Made by a program: the position numbers and the translations under genes
The notes under the pieces: model-generated
The model's input: only the letters and a program-made list of their open reading frames with translations
Databases searched by the model: none
Told to the model about the DNA's origin: nothing
From: an uncultured Clostridia bacterium
GTDB taxonomy: Bacteria; Bacillota; Clostridia; Oscillospirales; Acutalibacteraceae
Reading direction: 5' to 3'
NCBI GenBank assembly: GCA_947302895.1
Contig: CAMYWU010000011.1
Span: 1-15,139, forward strand
Length of the DNA stretch: 15,139 bases
Part shown: one piece after another, positions 1 through 7,400 of the stretch
Layout of the letters: each line of letters starts with the position of its first letter
Position numbering within the stretch: the stretch's first letter is position 1

Positions 1-69
1 AATTTAAGGCTTGCTTGGTTCGAATCCCGAATGCCTAGGATTATAAAGGCGCACAGAAAAGATGCAGAA
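1..69. other. Left edge, no supported gene
   Basis: A frame entering from the left on the plus strand stops with TAG at 33-35 and could be the last dozen codons of a gene outside the window. This is too short to judge. The stretch around 17-29 resembles a tRNA T-loop, but the flanking stem does not pair and no CCA end follows. Nothing else is recognisable before the stem-loops that begin at about 70. Confidence 0.3.
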
Positions 70-128
70 TTTAATTTTATTGCGAGCGGGAGCTGTACAA
101 AAGTACTGCCCCCGAGCAAAAAATTAAA
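70..128. terminator. Long imperfect inverted repeat, terminator-like
   Basis: The arms 70-83 and 116-128 are AT-rich and complementary (T-rich left, A-rich right). They enclose a GC-rich inner stem whose tip is GTAC/GTAC around an AAAA loop (about 99-102). Read on either strand, the GC-rich stem is flanked by T-rich sequence, so it could terminate transcription in both directions. Several inner mismatches make it weaker than the next two stem-loops. Confidence 0.5.
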
Positions 129-134
129 AACGCC

Positions 135-176
135 AAAATCCCCACGGATTCGATGTCCGTGGGGATTTTCTTTTAT
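135..176. terminator. Rho-independent terminator, perfect 14-bp stem
   Basis: The arms 135-148 and 156-169 are perfectly complementary across 14 bp, with a 7-nt loop at 149-155. A T-rich tract (about 166-177) follows on the plus strand. An A-rich tract precedes the stem, so it could also act on the minus strand. It probably ends a plus-strand gene lying left of the window. Confidence 0.8.
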
Positions 177-263
177 TATCGAATACTCTGCGGTGCGTCG
201 AGGGCGTCGCACCCTACAAAAAACTTGGCGTGGTTCTGCGCTTTTATGAAGCCGTAATAAAGA

Positions 264-299
264 AAAGGGTACGGATTTCTCCGTACCCTTTCCTTTTTT
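264..299. terminator. Bidirectional terminator closing the leftward operon
   Basis: This is a perfect 12-bp stem (264-275 with 280-291) and a TTTC loop. On the plus strand it is followed by CCTTTTTT (292-299). On the minus strand it is followed by a T-rich run from the complement of 255-266. It lies just beyond the stop codon of the 33-aa gene, so it is the probable end of the minus-strand transcript. It also blocks read-through from the left. Confidence 0.85.
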
Positions 300-311
300 G
301 CCTTAGACTAA

Positions 312-413
312 TTAGTCTTCGTCGTCAACAAGCTGATCGAGTGATGTTGTGATAACATCAACTGTTTCATACTCATCAACAGAAACAACAGGCTTTGTGT
401 AGAGTTCTTTCAT
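312..413 (-). CDS. 33-aa acidic microprotein, last gene of the operon
   Basis: The ATG at 413 is chosen because a full AGGAGG ribosome binding site lies at 428-423, nine bases upstream. The same frame is open further upstream, but that part overlaps the preceding gene and lacks a site. The product is 33 residues with no signal peptide, membrane segment or cysteine. It opens MKELYTKP, has a central DVITTS, and ends in a strongly acidic tail (VDDED). It starts 19 nt after the stop of the 935-aa gene and is followed directly by a terminator, so it is co-transcribed with surface-protein genes. From memory, very short ORFs with an early KP and a DVIT-x-S motif are common in Clostridia and are annotated as hypothetical; I know of no assigned function. 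A peptide precursor or a small cytosolic accessory protein are both possible. Confidence 0.75.
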   Translation of the reverse strand: MKELYTKPVVSVDEYETVDVITTSLDQLVDDED

Positions 414-422
414 AAAACTAAA

Positions 423-428
423 CCTCCT
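423..428 (-). promoter_or_regulatory. Ribosome binding site fixing the microprotein start
   Basis: The complement reads AGGAGG and lies nine bases from the ATG at 413. It is the strongest Shine-Dalgarno sequence in the operon. It falls inside any longer reading of the microprotein frame, which argues for the short form. Confidence 0.85.
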
Positions 429-432
429 ATTG

Positions 433-3240
433 TTATTCATAATCATGGGTAAATGTCTCAGAGTAGATAATCTCTGTTTCACCGGCTTTTTCAACAACTA
501 CAAACGCCTTAGCCTTGATAGAAGCATTCTTAGCCTTGATACCATAGTTAATAGCAAACTCGTTAGAATCTGTATTTCTTGTACCGCCGTGAGCAGCCTT
601 GATTGTTGCGCCGCTTAAAGCAACCTGACCAACCATATCAAGATTGAGTTCTTCATCGGTTAACGCCTTACCGTAAACGAAACCGTAGTCAACAAGATTG
701 TATCCATCGGGAACGTTTCTGGTAGCAACGATGTTGTACTTATAATCAGAACCTGCTACAAGGTTTGCGCCGATAACAGTTACGTTTGCTTTAATATCCT
801 CATCAAGAGTATAAACCGGATCAACTGTTACGTCTGAACCAACATAGAAGCTGTATTCTGTGCCGTATGCAACAATTGCATCGCCAATCTTCCAAGCCTT
901 TGCAGCTGTATCACGAACAGTTACCATTGTATCATAAGGAATCTCGCCGTTTTTGATGCCATTAGGAGTAATAACCTGAGCACTTGTTGTTACAGTATAC
1001 TTCGCAATTGAAGCTTCGTCAACCTTAACATAATTTGCCCAGATTGTTGTTGAAGAATCGATAGCAAGGATTTCATCCTTACTCTTATCCCAAGAATCGA
1101 ATGTGTAGCTCGGATATGTCGGAGCAACGATTGAATCATATTCAGCAGCGATTGCAGCCTGGTATGCTTCAACTGTTACATCCTTATACTGCTTAACTGT
1201 GTTACCATACTTATCATAGAAGGTTACAGTAATTTCTTCACCGGTAGCATCTACAAATACAGGAGTGATTGTTACATCTGCAACAGCCTTTGTTGAATAG
1301 GTTGCATCCTTAGAAACAATGTTTCCGTTGATTTCCCAACCTACGAAGTGAGCGCCTTCAACAGGTGTTGCTGTTAAGTTGATGTCTGCGCCGTAAGCAA
1401 GCTTGTTTGCGCCAACCTCAAGGCCGTCAACAGAACCGATATCGCTCTTTGTGATAGTTACTGTTACGCCAAGAGCATCTGTGTAGTAGGTGTTTCTTGA
1501 AATCTCTGCGCCACACTCTGTGCAGTAAGTAACAAGGTCGTATGAACCTTTGTCCTTCTTGGTTGCAGCAACTTCATTTTCTTTTACTGCCTCGCCGGGT
1601 GTATGGTCTGCAAGGTCGTAATCGATATGTTCTCTTGAAAGCTCATCTCCGCAAACTGTGCAGTAAACAACTGAGTCGTAGCCACCCTTTACTTTACAGG
1701 TTGATGCAGTTTCATTTTCTTTAACTGCTGTGCCCGGTGTGTGAGGTGCTAAATCATAGTCATAGTGAGTGCTCTCGAGTATTTCATTGCAAACTGTGCA
1801 GCGAACAACCATATCGTAGCCGCCCTTTACTTTACAGGTTGATGCAGTTTCGTTTTCCTTAACTGCGGTGCCGGGTGTGTGATCTGCAAGAGGAGCATCC
1901 TCTGTGTAGGTCTTTCCGCATTCGCAGGTGTAGGTTACCTTGCCTGCAGTTGTGCAGGTTGATGCAGGATTAACAACGCCTTCGCCGTATACGTGAGCTG
2001 CAGCTGTTTCAACAACCTGATATGTTGCGTCAGCTGTTGCTGTTGCAGAAGGAGTTGTGTCCCAAGCATAGCTATAGTGATAATCCTTATCATAGGTGTT
2101 TGCAGGAAGCTCAGGAATTGTAACCTCTGCGCCTTCTTCATAATCTGTTGAGCTGATAACGTCGCCATTCTTATCCTTGAATACGATGGTGTATGTTTCA
2201 GTCTGGGGCTCCTCACCCTTATTAGTGTTCTTGCCCATGAAGGTCATCTTCATAGAACCGGGATTCTCGCCGTTGGGAGCGTATGTTGTTGCATATTCAA
2301 GATCAAGTGTTAATTTTTCCGGATCGTTTGCATCATCATGCTTCTTAGCGAAGAAAGCAGCGCCGTTGAGGTCTTCACCTGTAGGATCCTGAAGAGCAAA
2401 TTGAATCGGTCCTTCGCCTGTAATCTGGAATACGAATGTTGCAAGGATGAACTGATTGTCATAGGTGTAGCCTTCAACTTCTACTTCAGGGTCGCCGTGA
2501 AGTTTGCCCTGAACAATGTCAAAGAATCCGTTTTCTGATGAAACAGAGCTTACATCAACATAGTCGCCTTCGCAAACAAGAGTTGCGGTCATCATAAGAT
2601 CGCTCCATCCGTCGCCGTCAACAGCAGTAGGATCTTCCTGGATGCAGCTTAAGTCACCAACCTGAGTGTCGTTCATTCCTGCATAAAGGCCGCTTGCTGA
2701 CCAATCGGCAATAGGTGCTCTGAATCCTTCAACTTCAGTTTTGGTTCCTAAATTGTCTTCGCTGGCAAAGCCATAGAACCATTTTGTACCTTTTTTATAC
2801 TTATAAAAGCCTGCAGGAGTAAGGTTGTCAGAAAATCTGATATTAACGTTACCTGATGCAGCGATATCAACATTATCAAATCTGATTGTTACTGCGAAAA
2901 GGTTGCCTTCTTCAAGAACAAAATCCTCATCGGTAAGCTCTGCTTCCGGATCAAAGAAAGTGTTGTAGCTGTTAATATCATCTTTGCTTGCTGTGAGAGT
3001 TCCTGTTTTCTGATCCCACTTAAGCGGATAGCCTGCTAAACCTGAAGCTGAATAAGCAGTTGCACTATTAGTTTCTGTCATGTCAGTCGGGTTTGCCGGA
3101 TCCGCACAGAAGGTTGAAAACTGGAGCTGTACATCCGGCTCATAGTCGCCGGGAGCTGCCATTGCCACGAAGGGCATTGACGAGGTAATCATAAGAGCTG
3201 CAATAGCGCCTGCAATTACCTTTTTAATTGATTTTTGCAT
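433..3240 (-). CDS. Secreted 935-aa multidomain surface protein with CxxC repeats and InlB-like modules
   Basis: A GGAGGG site eight bases upstream supports the ATG at 3240. Residues 1-28 form a signal peptide (lysines, hydrophobic core, cleavage after AMA). Residues about 30-345 are beta-rich and contain cohesin-like strand patterns (around GNLFAVTIRFDNV and FILATFVFQI); this is a weak assignment. Residues about 349-415 look InlB-like. A degenerate repeat at 416-453 is followed by three 46-residue repeats at 454-591, each with a CTVC or CTEC motif. Next come a divergent InlB-type repeat (about 595-660, with the HFVGWEING signature) and a further InlB-type repeat (about 660-740). The C-terminal roughly 170 residues are beta-rich and unassigned. 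There is no dockerin, LPXTG motif, SLH domain or terminal membrane helix, so its attachment to the cell is unexplained. It lies 42 nt after the cohesin-like/dockerin-like gene and is probably co-transcribed with it. A role in adhesion or surface assembly is inferred from architecture only. Confidence 0.85.
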   Translation of the reverse strand: MQKSIKKVIAGAIAALMITSSMPFVAMAAPGDYEPDVQLQFSTFCADPANPTDMTETNSATAYSASGLAGYPLKWDQKTGTLTASKDDINSYNTFFDPEAELTDEDFVLEEGNLFAVTIRFDNVDIAASGNVNIRFSDNLTPAGFYKYKKGTKWFYGFASEDNLGTKTEVEGFRAPIADWSASGLYAGMNDTQVGDLSCIQEDPTAVDGDGWSDLMMTATLVCEGDYVDVSSVSSENGFFDIVQGKLHGDPEVEVEGYTYDNQFILATFVFQITGEGPIQFALQDPTGEDLNGAAFFAKKHDDANDPEKLTLDLEYATTYAPNGENPGSMKMTFMGKNTNKGEEPQTETYTIVFKDKNGDVISSTDYEEGAEVTIPELPANTYDKDYHYSYAWDTTPSATATADATYQVVETAAAHVYGEGVVNPASTCTTAGKVTYTCECGKTYTEDAPLADHTPGTAVKENETASTCKVKGGYDMVVRCTVCNEILESTHYDYDLAPHTPGTAVKENETASTCKVKGGYDSVVYCTVCGDELSREHIDYDLADHTPGEAVKENEVAATKKDKGSYDLVTYCTECGAEISRNTYYTDALGVTVTITKSDIGSVDGLEVGANKLAYGADINLTATPVEGAHFVGWEINGNIVSKDATYSTKAVADVTITPVFVDATGEEITVTFYDKYGNTVKQYKDVTVEAYQAAIAAEYDSIVAPTYPSYTFDSWDKSKDEILAIDSSTTIWANYVKVDEASIAKYTVTTSAQVITPNGIKNGEIPYDTMVTVRDTAAKAWKIGDAIVAYGTEYSFYVGSDVTVDPVYTLDEDIKANVTVIGANLVAGSDYKYNIVATRNVPDGYNLVDYGFVYGKALTDEELNLDMVGQVALSGATIKAAHGGTRNTDSNEFAINYGIKAKNASIKAKAFVVVEKAGETEIIYSETFTHDYE
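1468..1881 (-). repeat. Three tandem 138-bp coding repeats (46-aa CxxC units)
   Basis: The copies are 1881-1744, 1743-1606 and 1605-1468, all within the 935-aa gene. Each begins HTPG and carries a C-x-x-C pair near residue 28-31. Copies 1 and 2 are identical over the first 23 residues, yet the DNA of that stretch differs at about five silent positions. Copy 3 has diverged (it lacks the cysteine near residue 16). A shorter degenerate unit (1995-1882) with a CEC motif precedes them. Repeats of this HT-x-G...C-x-x-C kind are common in secreted Clostridia proteins. The cysteines may bind metal or form disulfides. Confidence 0.9.
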
Positions 3241-3282
3241 TTGAATTTCCCTCCAAATATTTTTTGTTACTAAACTAAACTA

Positions 3283-4335
3283 TTAATCAAGTGAAAGCGA
3301 ATCGTATTCAACAGTTGAATCTGAAACAAAATCAACAAATACGCCTGCATCCAGATAGTTAACAATCTTATCGCCGTTTAAGTCGGCATAAACATAATAA
3401 TCTGCAGTTGCAGGAAGATTATCAACAAACGCTCCTGCATCTCTGTAATCGATTTTTCCATCAACTACATAGTTACAGATTATAATTGGAATATTAACAT
3501 CTGTAAGATCGTTTTCGCCACTAAGAGTTACTGTGCGTTCAACGGTTGTGTCTCCCTTAACGATAAGCTCGGTTGTTCCCTTGGGAACAACTGCTGTGAA
3601 GGAGCCGTCCGCTGCGCTTTCGGCAACCTCTTCTTCGCCGAGATAAACCTTAATTCCGCCAACACCTTTTGAACCAACAGAACCGCTGCGGTTTTCGGAA
3701 ATAGTTATTGTTCCTGTAACAGTGATAGTTTTAACTGATAAATCGGGCGACATATCGTAGCTTAGATAGGGGTAGTAATCCTCTGTTGCAGGAACGGATA
3801 AGCAAACATATGCTGCTTTGAAGCCTTCCTCATATGAAGAACCAACGAAGGTTAATTCGGGCTCTTCATCAACAACAAAGAAATTAGCAAAATCGCCTTC
3901 ATTATTAACAGTTACCTGCATTGTTATCATAACTTCGCCATCGGAAATTGGGGTATTATTTTCACCTGTTGAAGCAAGGATAACAACGAACGAATTATCT
4001 TCATTCTTAATGCCGCCGCATTTAAAGCCTTTATCCTCACCGATTGTTGAAACCGATGTTATTGTTATATCATCGGTATATTCAGCAGTGAGCTCAAAGA
4101 ATGAAACAGCGGCAATACCCGAAAGAGTTAAATCCACGGTGTAATCTCCCGCTGTAAGGAAATCACCCTCAGCTGTTTCTCCGTTTTCATCTGTGAAAAC
4201 AGCCTGGATAAACGGGGTTTCGGAACCCATTCCCCCCTCAGCAAGAACTGAGAAAGGCAAAAGGGAAATAATTAATATAAACGATAGGGCAGTAATAAAC
4301 AATTTAGTAATTTTTTTCATATTATCACTACTCAT
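3283..4335 (-). CDS. Secreted cohesin-like/dockerin-like protein, putative adaptor scaffoldin
   Basis: Two starts are possible: ATG at 4335 (350 aa) or ATG at 4320 (345 aa, MKKITKLF). Neither has a strong ribosome binding site; the second gives a more typical signal peptide. The signal sequence ends at about residue 32 (after VLA). Residues 42-182 resemble a cohesin: an A-G-D-Y-T-V-D-L-T-L strand, a G-I-A-A-V-S-F-F-E-L-T strand, and a closing G-E-V-M-I-T-M-Q-V strand. Residues 203-285 form a beta-rich module resembling carboxypeptidase-regulatory or X modules. Residues 286-350 are dockerin-like, with two calcium-loop repeats. Loop 2 is canonical (DLNGDKIVNYLD); loop 1 is degenerate (NYVVDGKIDYRD). 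The C-terminal 148 residues match the end of the upstream giant protein. A cohesin and a dockerin in one short secreted protein is the layout of adaptor scaffoldins in Ruminococcus cellulosomes. That role is inferred here, since binding residues differ from classical dockerins. Confidence 0.8.
   Translation of the reverse strand: MSSDNMKKITKLFITALSFILIISLLPFSVLAEGGMGSETPFIQAVFTDENGETAEGDFLTAGDYTVDLTLSGIAAVSFFELTAEYTDDITITSVSTIGEDKGFKCGGIKNEDNSFVVILASTGENNTPISDGEVMITMQVTVNNEGDFANFFVVDEEPELTFVGSSYEEGFKAAYVCLSVPATEDYYPYLSYDMSPDLSVKTITVTGTITISENRSGSVGSKGVGGIKVYLGEEEVAESAADGSFTAVVPKGTTELIVKGDTTVERTVTLSGENDLTDVNIPIIICNYVVDGKIDYRDAGAFVDNLPATADYYVYADLNGDKIVNYLDAGVFVDFVSDSTVEYDSLSLD
3286..3729 (-). 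repeat. C-terminal X-like plus dockerin-like module, copy 2
   Basis: This segment encodes the beta module (3481-3729) and the dockerin-like domain (3286-3480) of the adaptor-like gene. It is clearly homologous in protein and DNA to 4410-4853; for example, 3371-3403 and 4495-4527 are nearly identical. The conservation runs across the module boundary, so the pair was copied as a unit. Confidence 0.85.
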
Positions 4336-4356
4336 TTATTCTGGATTTTTTGTTTG

Positions 4357-4386
4357 TTTCGGAAGGGAGTTTCCTCCCTCCCGAAA
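4357..4386 (-). other. Intercistronic 12-bp stem-loop
   Basis: The arms 4357-4368 and 4375-4386 pair over 12 bp with a single G-T wobble on the minus-strand RNA, around a 6-nt loop. In the operon direction the sequence after the stem is A-rich rather than T-rich. A classical terminator is therefore unlikely. The stem may protect or process the upstream message, or set the ratio of giant protein to adaptor. It lies 22 nt before the upstream-most start of the next gene. Confidence 0.6.
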
Positions 4387-4406
4387 TTATTCTATTTTAT
4401 AAATTA

Positions 4407-7400
4407 TCAGTTCTGAGACCAATCAGCATACTGAATTGCAGTCTTTCCGATAAAGTCTACGAATGCACCTGCATCAAGATAGTTGATCTGCTTATCGCCG
4501 TTTAAGTCAGCATAAACATAATAATCAACATCCTTCGGCAACTTATCAACAAAAGCACCTGCATCTCTGTAGTCAATCAAACCATCCTTTACATAATCGC
4601 AGATTACGATCGGAATGCTGATGTTTGAAACATCTGCATCGCCGTAGATGGTGATGTTTCTGTCAACAGTTGATTCGCCTGTGATTGTAAGACCAACGGG
4701 TTCGCCCTTCGGAAGCTTGATTTCAAATGAGCCGTCCTCAGCAGATACGCCGACAACCTCGTCGCCCATCTTAATCTCGATACCAACGATGCCCTTGCTT
4801 CCGCTTGCGCCTGCACGGTCTTCAGCGATGGTAATCTTACCGGTTACTGTGAACTTATTGGTGTCTTCACCCTCTTCACCTGTAAACGGTTCAAGATTAT
4901 TCTCAGCCATAACAAGATGTGACTTAGCTGTGTAAACCTCAGAAACCTTAGCGGTCTTTTCTGTTGCAGTTTCAACTGCAGCGCCGAGAGCGTTTACATA
5001 TGCAGCCCAGGAAGCATCTGTGTAGAGCTTGTTGCCGTCTGCATCAGCATTTGTAAGAGTTCCGTCTGCAGCTCTTGTGCCGAAGCCAAGATCTGTTCCC
5101 TCTGCAACAGATACTGTGTAAACGTCAACATTATCCTCTTCGTTTTCAGCCTTGGTTGAATACTCGAATCTAACCTGCTCGCCAGTCTTTGTTGCAGTGA
5201 AGTTTGCATAAGAACCGCCTTTTGCATGGTGAGCCGAAATTTCAGCCTCAAGTCTGCCGCCGATATAGCCTCTTCTGTTAGCCTGAGCTCTATCATAGTA
5301 AGCCTCAAAACGTCTGACAGCCATCTCAAGTTCCATTGAAGCTCTGTCTGTTACAGGATGATCTGCATCGGTAACCTTTTCTTTATCAACATAATTGCCG
5401 TTTGCATCCTCATACCAGATAAGGTCTTCTGCTTCATGAGCAACCTGAACCATCTTCTCATAAGATGCAACATCGTAGTTAACGCTGTTGGAATCTGCGT
5501 CTCTTACCTTGGTTACGTTGTTGGCAACACTTGTAGCGCCTACGTCCTTAAGCTTCTTGGAGAAGGTTGAGTTGTAGTAGTTAAGAGTATCAATACCCTG
5601 CTGATAAGCGCCGCGGTAGTCTGTACCGTCGTTTTCCTTAATAACAGTTTCGCCTGCTGCAAACTTAACAACCCACTTATAGTTGCCGTTATCATATCTG
5701 TCGTCGGAGTTAACTTTATTACCGTCTTTATCTCTGTATACGAACTGCTTCTGGAGATAAACAGTGTCTTCTCCCCATTTAACGATATGATCTTCATCCT
5801 TAACAGGTCCGTAGTAAGGAGCGCCTATTTTTTCATTCTCATCTTCAGGATTGGGGTACCAATAGGTTGTTGTATCCCATTCATATTCGTATTCAACTTC
5901 GTTTGCAAGATACCAAACTCCGCCGTACTTAACAACTTCCTGACCTGCAGCATCCTTGCCGTCTGTTACATCATCATCTGTTAATGCAATGTTGCTGTAA
6001 ATAGGCATTGTGCATTCCTTATTAAGATAGAAAATACCATCCTTCTTGTATGCACCTGCAAGAACGTTTGCAGGAATCTGAGACTCTGTTGCGGGAACAT
6101 ATGCCTTATCTCCGCCGTGGTTGGTTGTTTCGCTTGTTGCAGCCTGAGTAATCTTTGTTGAGCTTACCTTTGAAGCTGCATCAACTGAAAGAGACATTGC
6201 AGCAAGCTTATTAGCGGCTGTCATAGCGTCGATAATTTCATTGTAGTATTCAGAGGTTCCTGTTGCCTCATCATAGTCGTTGAAGTCTGACTGTCTGTAG
6301 GAAGCCATCTTTGTGATTTCTTCCTGAGTTGCTTCTGTTAAGCTATACTGGTCGCTCTGGTCTGCAATATAAACATTGGTTGAAGCAATCATCGGATTTC
6401 CGCTTTCGGGAATGAATGCAACATTGAGTTTATAAGCATCCTTCTGAGCAGTAACTCCGTTTCCGTCATAAGCAATGAAGTAATCAAAGCTATTAGTTCC
6501 TTTTGCAATTGTTGCACCGTGGTTCTGGAAGTAGAAGCCGCTGAACGGAGTAACAAATGTTATACCGCTTGCAGAATCGCTTACAAGAGTTGTATTCGGG
6601 TTAACAAATACATTCTGATAGCTGTATGTATTGTCTGCATTCTTAGTTCTCTGAACACCTGTTACAATACCTGCTTCGCAAGCCTGGGCAAATGTATAGG
6701 TGATATGAGTGCGCTCTTCAAGAGTACCGTTCTTGAACGCTTCATAAAGAGCACCGCCTTCATCCTTCATTGAGCTGAGCTCTGCATTTGAGCAAGTATT
6801 CCAATCGCCGCCTTCAACACGGTAGTCAGAATAATCTCTGTTGAGAAGGTTACCTTCACCATCGATATAAGTATATGCCATAGTGGAAGTTGTGTTGTTA
6901 TTCATTGTTGAAAGTGAAGAAGCAACATCTGTTCCGTTTACAGCATAATATTCCGTACCTTCTGTGATGAATGCAACCGCACCGTTATACTTACGGGTTG
7001 CGCTTGTGTTGGTGTTTCTTACTCTGACTGAATACTTATTAACGATTGAAGGATCGGATGAAGGTATAACGATTGTCTTCGGAATTGAAGCAAGAAGGTT
7101 ATTGGTCTGTCCGCCTAAATTAGAGTTAACAACAGCAGCATCGCCTCTACCGTATGATGCGCCTGCAGTATTGTTTATTGTTGAAGCCGTAGCATACTTA
7201 TACTTAACGATTTCATCACCGTTCTTTTCTGCCTGTGCATCAGGATAAAGAGCTGCCTGCCATGAACCGCCAACGGTTATAACAATATATGAATATGTTG
7301 TTATATCAGCGGGGAATAAGTAATTGCCGTTTGCAGTTGGATTCTCACCGTCTACAACCTCGCCCTCAAACATATTATAGGTTACAGCAACCTTATAAAC

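Noticed and set aside
13..40. tRNA 3' end or attachment-site remnant
   Set aside because: A GGTTCGAATCC T-loop-like string is present, but the five-base T stem has only two good pairs and no CCA end follows.
31..249. 72-aa plus-strand reading frame
   Set aside because: It runs through two terminator-like stem-loops, has no ribosome binding site and shows no protein-like composition.
1468..1881. CRISPR-like or non-coding repeat array
   Set aside because: The 138-bp units are in frame, protein-coding and contiguous, with no spacers.
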